64,000 nucleotides of DNA from Streptomyces sp. CB01635 (GTDB lineage: Bacteria; Actinomycetota; Actinomycetes; Streptomycetales; Streptomycetaceae), in the NCBI RefSeq assembly GCF_002803065.1, contig NZ_NNBL01000033.1, forward strand, positions 1 through 64,000, read 5' to 3'. A program made the position numbers and the translations under genes. Below the pieces are notes generated by a model. That model was not told where the DNA came from, ran no database searches, and worked only from the letters and a program-made list of their open reading frames with translations. Below are positions 1 to 7,861 of this stretch, piece after piece; the stretch's first letter is position 1, and each line of letters opens with the position of its first letter.

Positions 1-1
1 C

Positions 2-85
2 GACCTCGTCGACTACGGCGTCGTCGGCGACCTCTTCGACGTCGTCCCCCAGCTCACCGAGGAAATCAAGACCCGCAAGGGCTGA
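2..85 (+). CDS. etfA: Electron transfer flavoprotein alpha subunit, C-terminal end (partial)
   Basis: Only the last 27 codons are in the window. They read in the frame that ends with TGA at 83-85 and give a tail containing DYGVVGDLFDVVPQLTEEI, which is the characteristic C-terminus of EtfA/FixB, the FAD- and AMP-binding subunit that passes electrons from acyl-CoA dehydrogenases to the respiratory chain. The gene begins outside the window, so nothing can be said about its start or its partner etfB. A strong hairpin follows 17 bases after the stop. Confidence 0.85.
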   Translation, partial: DLVDYGVVGDLFDVVPQLTEEIKTRKG

Positions 86-101
86 GCTTCTCCGGGCCGG
101 G

Positions 102-140
102 AACGGGGCCGCGTGGTGATCTTCACCGCGCGGCCCCGTT
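102..140 (+). terminator. Intrinsic terminator after etfA
   Basis: A 12-bp perfect stem AACGGGGCCGCG (102-113) pairs with CGCGGCCCCGTT (129-140). It is extended inward by GGTGA/TCACC across a one-base mismatch, leaving a three-base loop. There is no long U-run, as is usual in Streptomyces. It should separate etfA from the next gene. Confidence 0.75.
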
Positions 141-203
141 CGCGTACGAGGGACCATTGACGCAGGTGGCGAGCGCAGATAACTTCGCTATGCGGATTGT
201 TGA

Positions 204-218
204 TTCCGTGAAGCGGAA
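204..218. promoter_or_regulatory. Inverted repeat TTCCG-N5-CGGAA, IclR/AllR-like operator candidate
   Basis: TTCCG (204-208) and CGGAA (214-218) form a 5-5-5 inverted repeat 35 bases upstream of the ATG at 253. Short TTCC/GGAA dyads are typical of IclR-family operators, including the allantoin regulator AllR. The regulator assignment is an inference from the motif only. Confidence 0.4.
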
Positions 219-252
219 ACTCTGGAACATCGAGAGTGTGGAGGGTGCAGGA

Positions 253-1545
253 ATGGGTCAGCAAGAGAAGGTGGCAACGAGCCTCGCCGGTGCGGTCAGC
301 GAGGGCATCAGCGCTTCCCTCGCCCCCGTGGACGCGGAGCTGGAGCGCCGCTACCCCGGAGACCCCGGCACCCGGCAGCCCGTCCACACCGTGTACGTCC
401 CCGGTGAGCAGTTCGACGCCGACACCATTCGCACTTGGGGCGACAAGGCCCTGGCGATGCTCGACGAACACGCCCCGGACGCCGCCTCCTTCGCCGCCGT
501 TCTCGGTCTGGGCGACGACCTCGCCGAGGCGGTCCACACGCGCGTACGCGCCAAGCTGGAGCGCGAGCCGGTCGAGGACCTGCGCATCGACTTCGAGGAC
601 GGCTACAAGGGTGCCGACGAGGACCAGGACGCCGCCCGCGCGGCCCGGCTGGTCGCCGAGGCGTACAAGAACGGCACCGCCGCTCCGTACATGGGCATCC
701 GTATGAAGTGCATGGAGGCGCCGGTACGCGACCGGGGCATCCGCACCCTCGACATCTTCCTGTCCGGCCTCATGGAGGCGGGCGGCCTCCCCGACGGGCT
801 CGTCCTCACGCTCCCCAAGGTCACGTACCCGGAGCAGGTCACCGCCATGGTCCGGCTCCTGGAGGCGTTCGAGAAGGCGCACGGTCTCGAGGCGGGACGC
901 CTGGGCTTCGAGATCCAGATCGAGACCAGCCAGTCCATCCTCGCCGCCGACGGCACCGCCGCCGTCGCCCGCATGATCGACGCCGCCGAGGGCCGCGCGA
1001 CAGGACTGCACTACGGCACCTTCGACTACAGCGCCTGCCTCGGCGTCAGCGCCGCCTACCAGGCCAGCGACCACCCGGCCGCCGACTACGCGAAGGCCGT
1101 CATGCAGGTGGCCGCCGCCGGTACCGGTGTCCGCGTCTCGGACGGCTCCACCAACGTCCTGCCCGTCGGCACGACCGCGAAGGTCCACGACGCCTGGCGC
1201 CTGCACTACGGCCTCACCCGCCGCGCCCTGGCCCGGGCCTACTACCAGGGCTGGGACATGCACCCGGGCCACATCCCGACCCGCTACGCCGCGGTCTTCG
1301 CCTTCTACCGCGAGGGCTTCGAGTCGGCCGCCGCGCGCCTGGCCGCCTACGCCGGTCACCACGAGGGCGGCGACGTGGCGGACGAGCCGGCCACCGCCAA
1401 GGCGCTCGCCGGCTATCTGCTGCGCGGCCTGGACTGCGGCGCCCTCGACACGGGCGAGGTCACCCGCATCACGGGTCTCACGCTGGCCCGCCTCCAGGGA
1501 TTCGCGGGCCCGCGCCGCGGTGACCTGACCGCGCAGGAACGGTGA
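253..1545 (+). CDS. DUF6986 family protein (HpcH/HpaI aldolase / malate-synthase-like fold)
   Basis: A 430-residue protein that I recognise as the actinobacterial DUF6986 family, sometimes labelled phosphoenolpyruvate kinase or aldolase. It resembles the CitE/HpcH/malate-synthase TIM-barrel superfamily: an acidic DFEDGY motif (113-118), LPKV (187-190), a QIET motif (about 222-225) and a following HYGTFDYSACLG segment fit metal and phosphate/CoA-binding loops of that fold. The substrate is unknown. The start at 253 is chosen because GGAGG (240-244) lies 8 bases upstream; the frame stays open to 157 but that start has no ribosome site and would read through the inverted repeat at 204-218. Malate-synthase-like family and AllR-like site together hint at glyoxylate/ureide metabolism, unproven. 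Confidence 0.75.
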   Translation: MGQQEKVATSLAGAVSEGISASLAPVDAELERRYPGDPGTRQPVHTVYVPGEQFDADTIRTWGDKALAMLDEHAPDAASFAAVLGLGDDLAEAVHTRVRAKLEREPVEDLRIDFEDGYKGADEDQDAARAARLVAEAYKNGTAAPYMGIRMKCMEAPVRDRGIRTLDIFLSGLMEAGGLPDGLVLTLPKVTYPEQVTAMVRLLEAFEKAHGLEAGRLGFEIQIETSQSILAADGTAAVARMIDAAEGRATGLHYGTFDYSACLGVSAAYQASDHPAADYAKAVMQVAAAGTGVRVSDGSTNVLPVGTTAKVHDAWRLHYGLTRRALARAYYQGWDMHPGHIPTRYAAVFAFYREGFESAAARLAAYAGHHEGGDVADEPATAKALAGYLLRGLDCGALDTGEVTRITGLTLARLQGFAGPRRGDLTAQER

Positions 1546-1640
1546 CGGTCGTCCCGGTCCCGTAACGCGTATCCGGTCCTGTCACCGCTGCCCCGTAGTC
1601 TGTACGCCACTTAAAGAGGCGTCACAGGGACGGGGCAACG

Positions 1641-3338
1641 GTGTCTTCGGGGGATCAGGAAGAGACGGGAGGCGGCCGCCTCCTCGCGGGGCGGTACCGC
1701 GTGCGGGGACAGCTCGGCCGGGGCGGCATGGGCGTCGTGTGGCGCGCAGTCGACGAGGTGCTCGGCCGTGAGGTCGCTCTCAAGGAACTGCGCACCTACT
1801 CGGACGCCGCCGGGTCCGAGCTGGCCGACCTCGGCGTGCGGATGCAGCGGGAGGCCCGCGCCGCCGCCCGCGTGCGCCACCCCGGAGTCGTCGCCGTGCA
1901 CGACGTCACCGAGGTCGACGGCCGGCCCCTCATCGTCATGGAACTCGTCGACGGCCCGTCCCTCGACGACGTCCTGCGTGACCAGGGCCCGCTCGACCCG
2001 CGCGAGGCCGCCGCGATCGGCGCCAAGGTCATGGACGCCATCGAAGCGGCCCACCGCGCCGGGGTCCTGCACCGGGACGTGAAGCCGGGCAACATCCTCC
2101 TCGACCGCTCGGGCCGCGTCGTCCTCACGGACTTCGGCATCGCGACGATGGACGACCCGGGTGACGGCTCGGCGACCCACCTCACCCGAAGCGGCGAACT
2201 CGTCGGCTCCCTCGACTACTTGGCCCCCGAGCGCGCCCAGGGCCAGGACCCCGGTCCGGCATCCGACGTATGGGCCCTCGGCGCCACGCTGTACGCGGCC
2301 GTCGAAGGAGCTTCGCCCTTCCGGCGTACGTCCACGTGGTCGACGCTCAACGCGATCGTCGTCGAGCCGCTGCCCGAACCCCGGCGCGCCGGCCACCACC
2401 TCACCCCCGTACTCCAGCAACTGATGGCCAAGGATCCGCAGACGCGGCCCGATGCCGGTCGGGCCCGGGAGCTTCTCGAAGCGGTCGCCGCGGCACCGGC
2501 CGACGTCGCCACCGCAGCGCTCCGGCAGCCCGGACCGCGTCCGAGGGAAACGACGGTGCGCAGCGTGCCGGCCCTGCCGCCGCCCGGCTTCGGCCCGGCG
2601 CCCACCCCCGCGAACGCCCAGGCGTCTACCCCTGTGAACGCCCCGCCGCCCACCACTCTCAACGCCTCGCCCCCCGACGCGCCGCGCAAGCCCGGCCGTA
2701 CGCGCGTGCTGCTCGCCGTCGCGGCCGTCATCGCCGTACTCGGGGCGGCCGGTGCGACCGTGGCCGCGCTCAACGGGTCCGACGACAAGGGGGACCGGGC
2801 CGCCTCATCGGGTGCGGCCACCACGGGCACGCCGGAAGCGGACCACAGTCGTGGCGCCCTGGACGGCACGAGGAAGCCCTCGGGTCAGGGCCACGAGAAG
2901 TCGCGGGAGCCGGACGACGGCAAGGTCTCGGAGAAGCCCGGCCCGAAGCCGTCCGCCGGCCGGCCCGTACCCTCCGCCTCCAGCCCGGCCGAGCCCCGCC
3001 CCACGAAGAGCGGCACCACGGGAGGAGGCGGCGGCGGGGCGAGCCCGGCACCCCCTCCGGCCTGCCACTCCGTCGGCGGCGGCAAGTACAACTGCACGGT
3101 GTGGCGCACATCCGACTCGTACACCGCGTCCGGCGACCGCGCGGGCGTCCTGAACGCGGGCATCAACTACTTCCACTGCCAGCAGAACCTGGGCCGCCGC
3201 GAGACGTACGGGCAGTGGACGAACGTCTGGTGGGCGAAGACGGACGACGACAGCGGCAACACGAACGTCTTCGTCAGCGACGTCTACCTCAAGGGCGGCG
3301 ACAACAACGCGCCACTCCCCGGGCTCCCTGTCTGCTGA
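1641..3338 (+). CDS. Transmembrane Ser/Thr protein kinase with Cys-containing extracytoplasmic domain
   Basis: A 565-residue PknB-type Hanks kinase. Visible motifs: glycine loop GRGGMG (26-31), ATP lysine K48 in VALKEL, catalytic HRDVKPGN (144-151), DFG (164-166) and an APE-type APER (195-198). A Pro/Ala-rich linker (about 300-350) with repeated P-V/A-N-A units leads to one membrane helix (about 354-377), then a charged Ser/Gly/Pro stalk and a C-terminal domain of about 90 residues with four cysteines and a WWAKTDDDSGN motif. It has no PASTA repeats. The external domain probably senses a ligand and the kinase phosphorylates cytoplasmic targets, neither of which is evident. GTG start at 1641. 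A plausible -10 (TAGTCT) lies about 45 bases upstream. Confidence 0.92.
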   Translation: MSSGDQEETGGGRLLAGRYRVRGQLGRGGMGVVWRAVDEVLGREVALKELRTYSDAAGSELADLGVRMQREARAAARVRHPGVVAVHDVTEVDGRPLIVMELVDGPSLDDVLRDQGPLDPREAAAIGAKVMDAIEAAHRAGVLHRDVKPGNILLDRSGRVVLTDFGIATMDDPGDGSATHLTRSGELVGSLDYLAPERAQGQDPGPASDVWALGATLYAAVEGASPFRRTSTWSTLNAIVVEPLPEPRRAGHHLTPVLQQLMAKDPQTRPDAGRARELLEAVAAAPADVATAALRQPGPRPRETTVRSVPALPPPGFGPAPTPANAQASTPVNAPPPTTLNASPPDAPRKPGRTRVLLAVAAVIAVLGAAGATVAALNGSDDKGDRAASSGAATTGTPEADHSRGALDGTRKPSGQGHEKSREPDDGKVSEKPGPKPSAGRPVPSASSPAEPRPTKSGTTGGGGGGASPAPPPACHSVGGGKYNCTVWRTSDSYTASGDRAGVLNAGINYFHCQQNLGRRETYGQWTNVWWAKTDDDSGNTNVFVSDVYLKGGDNNAPLPGLPVC

Positions 3339-3369
3339 CCGCCCGCCGAGCCGCCCGATGCCTCAACTG

Positions 3370-4407
3370 TCAGTCGGCCGGGGGCAGTTCGCCCGAGCCG
3401 CGCGTGATCAGCCGGGTCGGCAGCTCGATCCGCTCCGGCGCCACCGACAGCCCGTCGAGCTGCCGGAAAAGCCGCTCGGCGGCCGTGCGGCCCAGCTGTG
3501 CGGCGTCCTGCGCGACGACGGTCACGCCGGGGCGCAGCAGATCGCCCAGTTCGATGTCGTCGAAGCCGACCAGCGCCACCGGGCGCGTCACCTCCGAAAG
3601 GACGCGGACGACGGTGACCGTCACACGGTTGTTGCCCGCGAAGATCGCCGTGACCGGCTCGGGCCCCGCGAGCATTTCCTCCGCGGCGCGCCGCACCCGC
3701 TCCGGATCGGTCACACCGAGCGACATCCACGCGTCCTCGACGACTATCCCGGCGTCCTCCATCGCGGTCCGGTAGCCGCGCAGACGCTCGGCGGCGGTGT
3801 GGATGCGCGGCTGGTCACCGATGAAGCCGATACGGCGGTGGCCGTGCGCGATCAGATGCGCGACGCCGTCACGCGCGCCCCCGAAGCTGTCGGACAGGAC
3901 CACGTCCGCGTCGATCTTCCCGGCGGGGCGGTCGACGAACACGGTGGCGACACCGGCTGCGATCTCGGGCTCGAGATAGCGGTGGTCGTCACCGGCCGGG
4001 ATCACCACGAGCCCGTCCACCCGGCGTGCGCAGAGCGCGAGGACGAGTTCCTGCTCGCGCTCCGGGTCCTCGGCGCTCGACCCGTTGATGAGCAGCGCGC
4101 CATGGGCGCGGGCGACCTCCTCGACGGCGCGGCTCAGGGGCCCGTAGAACGGGTCGGCCAGGTCCTCGAGCACCAGGCCGATACTCGCGGTCCTGCCCTT
4201 GCGCAGGACGCGCGCGCTGTCGTTGCGGCGGAAGCCCAGGGCCTCGATGGCCTCCTGGACGCGGCGCTCGGTGTCGGGGGTGACCCCCGGCTCGCCGTTC
4301 ACGACGCGGGACACCGTCTTGAGCCCCACCCCGGCGCGCGCCGCGACGTCCTTCATGGTCGGGCGGTTGCCGTAACGGCTGTCGGGGCGGCGGGCGGTGC
4401 GGTCCAC
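3370..4407 (-). CDS. LacI family transcriptional regulator
   Basis: A 345-residue LacI/GalR repressor. The N-terminal helix-turn-helix (TMKDVAARAGVGLKTVSRVV, about 17-36) and hinge are followed by a periplasmic-binding-protein-like effector domain ending near the stop at 3370. It is divergent from the ROK kinase at 4568 and next to an alpha-galactosidase and a sugar ABC importer, so it probably represses this sugar locus and itself in the absence of a galactoside or galactose. A 12-bp perfect palindrome with a central CG lies in the divergent spacer. It converges with the kinase gene ending at 3338, with no clear terminator between them. Confidence 0.93.
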   Translation of the reverse strand: MDRTARRPDSRYGNRPTMKDVAARAGVGLKTVSRVVNGEPGVTPDTERRVQEAIEALGFRRNDSARVLRKGRTASIGLVLEDLADPFYGPLSRAVEEVARAHGALLINGSSAEDPEREQELVLALCARRVDGLVVIPAGDDHRYLEPEIAAGVATVFVDRPAGKIDADVVLSDSFGGARDGVAHLIAHGHRRIGFIGDQPRIHTAAERLRGYRTAMEDAGIVVEDAWMSLGVTDPERVRRAAEEMLAGPEPVTAIFAGNNRVTVTVVRVLSEVTRPVALVGFDDIELGDLLRPGVTVVAQDAAQLGRTAAERLFRQLDGLSVAPERIELPTRLITRGSGELPPAD

Positions 4408-4489
4408 GGTGGGCTGTCCTGTCCTGTCGTCGCTGCGGTTCCAGGGGGTTCATCATGCTGTATGGGGATGTGGCGTCGAGCATAGGCCC

Positions 4490-4506
4490 TGGACAACGTT
4501 GTCAGA
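4490..4506. promoter_or_regulatory. LacI-type operator palindrome
   Basis: GACAACGTTGTC (4492-4503) is a perfect 12-bp palindrome with the central CG typical of LacI/GalR operators, extended by imperfectly matched flanks (TG..CAGA). It lies in the 160-base divergent spacer, 83 bases before the LacI start and 64 bases before the ROK start, where it could control both promoters. Confidence 0.65.
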
Positions 4507-4567
4507 TGCGGGAGAGACTATCTACCGTATTCTCCGACCTGCCATTTCACCAGGGGACCTCACACTG

Positions 4568-5515
4568 ATGCAGACCGACCTCGTCGCCGCGCTCGACATC
4601 GGCGGCACCAAGATCGCCGGGGCCCTGGTGGACGACCACGGCCGCATCCTGCTGCGCGCGCAGCGGCCGACTCCGGCCAAGGAGGACGGGGACACGGTGA
4701 TGCGGGCCGTCGAGGACGTGCTGCGCGAGCTGACCGCCGCGCCGCTGTGGGTGCGGGCGCGGGCCGTGGGCATCGGGAGCGCGGGTCCGGTGGACGCCTC
4801 CACCGGCACGGTGAGCCCGGTCAACGTGCCGGGCTGGCGCGACTTCCCGCTCGTGGACCGGGTTCGCGCGGTCACCGGTGGTCTGCCCGTCGATCTGGTC
4901 GGCGACGGCGTGGCCATGACGGCCGCCGAGCACTGGCAGGGCGCGGCGCAAGGCCACGACAACGCGCTGTGCATGGTCGTCTCCACCGGCGTCGGCGGCG
5001 GCCTGATCCTCGGCGGCAAGCTGCACCCGGGACCCACAGGCAACGCGGGCCACATCGGCCACATCAGCGTGGATCTCGACGGGGACTCGTGCCCGTGCGG
5101 AGCGCGCGGCTGCGTCGAGCGGATCGCGAGCGGGCCGAACATCGCGCGCCGCGCGCTGGACGGCGGCTGGCGTCCCGGCGCGGACGGCGACGTGTCGGCC
5201 GCGGCGGTGGCGGCGGCCGCGCGCGCGGGCGACAAGGTGGCAATGGCCTCGTTCGAACGCGCCGCCCAGGCGCTGGCCGCGGGCATCGCCGCGACGGCCA
5301 CCCTCGTGGAGATCGACATCGCGGTGATCGGCGGCGGAGTGGCGAAGGCGGGAGAAGTCCTCTTCGCGCCCCTGCGCCGCTCGCTGCGCGACTACGCGAC
5401 GCTGTCGTTCGTGCAGCGCCTCACGGTGGCTCCGGCCCGCATGGGCACGGACGCGGGCCTCGTCGGAGCGGCAGCGGCTGCGCTCACGCGCGACCGGGAC
5501 GTGTCGGCGCTCTGA
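4568..5515 (+). CDS. ROK family sugar kinase
   Basis: A 315-residue ROK kinase (glucokinase/NagC superfamily) with no N-terminal HTH. The phosphate loop DIGGTKIAG (10-18), a GD-G-VA catalytic-Asp region, the STGVGGGL nucleotide loop, GHIGHI and the zinc motif CxCGxxGCxE (CPCGARGCVE) are all present. It should phosphorylate a hexose in the cytoplasm, glucose or galactose being likely here given the neighbouring alpha-galactosidase and importer; the sugar cannot be read from the sequence. ATG at 4568 follows a CAGGGGA-type ribosome site. A 16-bp hairpin follows the gene and separates it from the convergent alpha-galactosidase. Confidence 0.88.
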   Translation: MQTDLVAALDIGGTKIAGALVDDHGRILLRAQRPTPAKEDGDTVMRAVEDVLRELTAAPLWVRARAVGIGSAGPVDASTGTVSPVNVPGWRDFPLVDRVRAVTGGLPVDLVGDGVAMTAAEHWQGAAQGHDNALCMVVSTGVGGGLILGGKLHPGPTGNAGHIGHISVDLDGDSCPCGARGCVERIASGPNIARRALDGGWRPGADGDVSAAAVAAAARAGDKVAMASFERAAQALAAGIAATATLVEIDIAVIGGGVAKAGEVLFAPLRRSLRDYATLSFVQRLTVAPARMGTDAGLVGAAAAALTRDRDVSAL

Positions 5516-5534
5516 CGCGTCACCTGAGTTCGAA

Positions 5535-5576
5535 GGGGCGGCGTCGGGGCAGGCAACTCCGCCCCGGCGCCGCCCC
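5535..5576. terminator. Bidirectional terminator hairpin between ROK kinase and alpha-galactosidase
   Basis: A 16-bp stem (5535-5550 with 5561-5576, one G-U pair, starting GGGGCGGCG) with a 10-base loop sits in the 69-base convergent gap and could stop transcription from both sides. Confidence 0.75.
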
Positions 5577-5584
5577 CTGACGTG

Positions 5585-7651
5585 TCAGCAGGACAGCGTC
5601 GCGTCCCCCCAGTCCGCGTGGTCGGAGTCCACGCCGTCGCCGGCGTCGGTCACCACGAGGCGTACCGCCTGGGCCCCGCCCACGTCGGCCGACAGCTGCT
5701 CCGCAGCGTCCGCGTTGGTGAGGGTGCCGGTCGATGCCACCTTCTTGCCGTCGGCCCAGATCTCGAACGTCACGGTGCCCTTCGTGCCCTTCTCGTCGTC
5801 GACGCCCACACTCGCGGTGACGCGCTCGCACGAGCCGCCCGTGTAGTACTCGACGGCGCTGTCCGCGTGCACGCCGAGCCCCTTCCCGTACACGACGCCG
5901 CCGATGGTGATCGGATGCCCGTCTCCCGCGTCGCTCTCCCCGTTGCTGGTGTTGCGCTCGACGGGCCCGTACCCGTTCGTCGTGGACAGCCACGGCAGAT
6001 CGCCGAGGGACGAGGCCCCGGCCGGCGGCGCGACCACCACGTGCGCGGTCAGCGGCAGTGCGCTCTGGGCGCGCACCCCGCCCGGCGAGCGGTACGTGGC
6101 CTTGAGGGACAGGTCGTACGCCCCCGTCGCGGTCCCCGCCGGCGCGGTCACGGTCCATGACGTGGTGAGCGCCTTGCCCGTCGGTACGGATCCGGCGCCG
6201 GTCGGCGAGGTCGGCCTGACGCTCCACCCTGCGGGCCCGTCCAGTGCGACGGACACCTGGCGTGCGGGCGTGCGGCCGAGGTCGGTGACCGACGTCGTGA
6301 GGCGGGCGGCCTTGCCCGCCTCGACGAACGGCGCGCCGCTCAGGCCGAGTTCGACGGCGGGCGGGTTCGCGGCCCACTTGCCGTCGGCGGCCACCCGTAC
6401 CAGTACGGTCCCGTGCGCGGGAACGGTCGCCGAGATGGCCCCGGCCGTGTTGTAGCTCTTGTGCTGCCACAGATCGCGCAGCGTGTAGGCGCTCGCGTGC
6501 GGCAGTCCGGCCGCCGCGGCCGAGGTCGCGATCCGCTGTGCGTTGCCCGACTCGTTGAAGAGGGCGACGACGCGGCTGCCGTCCTTCATCTCCTTGGCGA
6601 CGACCCAGCGCCCGCCCTCGGAGGAGAGCACCGTGCCCTGTTTGCCCAGTGGGTCCTGGTCGACCGCGATGACTTCGCGGTTGCTGAGGATGTCGAGGGT
6701 CTCGGCGGAGGCCTTGCGCAGGTCGGTGCCGATGAGCAGCGGTGAGGCCATGATCGACCACATCGAGAAGTGGGTGCGGTACTCGGTCGCGGTCATGCCG
6801 CCGTTGCCGACCTCGAGCATGTCGGGGTCGTTCCAGTGCCCGGGCCCCGCGTACTGCGCGAGCGGCAGATTCTGCTTCATCAGGGAGAGCATCGAGCCCC
6901 AGCTGTCACTGATGTCACCGGTGGTGCGCCACAGATGGCCGACGTCGGCGGCCCACTCCCACGGCTTGTTGGATCCCCATTCGCAGAGGCTGTAGACGAT
7001 GGGCCGTCCCGTGGCCTTCAGGGCGTCACGCATCGTGCGGTAGCGCTGCTTGGCGTCGACGCCCTGGTTGTTGCAGTTGTCGTACTTGAGGTAGTCGACG
7101 CCCCAGTCGGCGAACTGCTGGGCGTCGCTGTACTCGTGACCGAGGCCGCCGGGGAAGCCGATGTCGCTGCACGTCTTGGTGCCCGCGCTCGTGTAGATGC
7201 CGAGCTTGAGGCCCTTGGAGTGGACGTAGTCGGCGACGGCCTTGATGCCGCCCGGGAAGCGCACCGGGTCCGGCACGAGCTTGCCGTTCGCGTCGCGCTG
7301 CGGCAGGGCCCAGCAGTCGTCGAGGTTGACGTACTGGTAGCCCGCGGCCTTGAGGCCCTTGTCCACGAAGATGTCGGCGATGCCTTTGACCATCGCCTCG
7401 TTGAACTCGGCGCGGCAGTGCGTGGAGTTCCAGTTGTTGAAGCCCATGGGAGGGGTCAGCGCGAGCCCGTCGTCGAGCGTGGGCGAGGCCTTCTGGACGC
7501 TTGCGCTGTGCGAGCCGGCCGCACCGGCTTTCGGCGGGTCGGCGACCGCGGCCGGCGCCGTGACGCCCGCGGCACACAGCAGCCCGGTGGCCAACGCTCC
7601 GACGACTCTTCGGCGGGTGGTGCGAGAGGTGCGGGTGGGAAGGTGACGCAT
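5585..7651 (-). CDS. Secreted alpha-galactosidase, GH27, with NEW3-like and NPCBM domains
   Basis: A 688-residue secreted glycosidase. After an Arg-rich signal peptide (about 1-37) the GH27 barrel starts at LALTPPMGFNNWNS. The nucleophile is D191 in YLKYDNC and the acid/base is D246 in RTTGDISDSW, by comparison with human and plant GH27 enzymes. A C-terminal beta-sandwich follows, then a NEW3-like domain (about 440-540) and a final NPCBM carbohydrate-binding domain ending in DHADWGDATLSC. It should release galactose from alpha-galactosides such as melibiose, raffinose or galactomannan outside the cell. Start 7651 has the ribosome site GGAGGAA; an upstream in-frame ATG at 7693 lacks one. It is divergent from the ABC importer that presumably takes up the product. 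Confidence 0.93.
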   Translation of the reverse strand: MRHLPTRTSRTTRRRVVGALATGLLCAAGVTAPAAVADPPKAGAAGSHSASVQKASPTLDDGLALTPPMGFNNWNSTHCRAEFNEAMVKGIADIFVDKGLKAAGYQYVNLDDCWALPQRDANGKLVPDPVRFPGGIKAVADYVHSKGLKLGIYTSAGTKTCSDIGFPGGLGHEYSDAQQFADWGVDYLKYDNCNNQGVDAKQRYRTMRDALKATGRPIVYSLCEWGSNKPWEWAADVGHLWRTTGDISDSWGSMLSLMKQNLPLAQYAGPGHWNDPDMLEVGNGGMTATEYRTHFSMWSIMASPLLIGTDLRKASAETLDILSNREVIAVDQDPLGKQGTVLSSEGGRWVVAKEMKDGSRVVALFNESGNAQRIATSAAAAGLPHASAYTLRDLWQHKSYNTAGAISATVPAHGTVLVRVAADGKWAANPPAVELGLSGAPFVEAGKAARLTTSVTDLGRTPARQVSVALDGPAGWSVRPTSPTGAGSVPTGKALTTSWTVTAPAGTATGAYDLSLKATYRSPGGVRAQSALPLTAHVVVAPPAGASSLGDLPWLSTTNGYGPVERNTSNGESDAGDGHPITIGGVVYGKGLGVHADSAVEYYTGGSCERVTASVGVDDEKGTKGTVTFEIWADGKKVASTGTLTNADAAEQLSADVGGAQAVRLVVTDAGDGVDSDHADWGDATLSC

Positions 7652-7727
7652 CGTTACGTTCCTCCGTACTCGCGAAAGGTGGGGTGACGTCATGTTCGCG
7701 TCAGTGGCGCGCGTTTACGGTAGGCCG

Positions 7728-7744
7728 TGTTGGACTCTGTTGGA
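7728..7744. promoter_or_regulatory. Direct repeat TGTTGGA at 10-bp spacing upstream of the alpha-galactosidase
   Basis: TGTTGGA occurs at 7728-7734 and 7738-7744, one helical turn apart, in the divergent spacer. A third related TGTTGG lies near 7832. This could be an activator or repressor half-site array; no regulator is evident. Confidence 0.3.
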
Positions 7745-7784
7745 AGAGATGCGGTAACGGTTGCCCGATGTCCCGTCAGAACCC

Positions 7785-7822
7785 TTGACGATCTCGGGAG
7801 TTGAGAGTGGGATCCAACCCTC
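7785..7822 (+). promoter_or_regulatory. Promoter and imperfect operator before the sugar ABC operon
   Basis: TTGACG (7785-7790) and TGGGAT (7808-7813) are 17 bases apart, a good vegetative promoter layout. The -10 is overlapped by a 20-bp imperfect palindrome (7803-7822, 8 of 10 pairs matching, centred on GGATCC). The LacI protein nearby is the obvious candidate regulator, but the site differs from the one at 4492-4503. Confidence 0.4.
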
Positions 7823-7861
7823 GCGTTCGGTTGTGTTGGGTTGCGGCCCCAGGAGGGGGAC

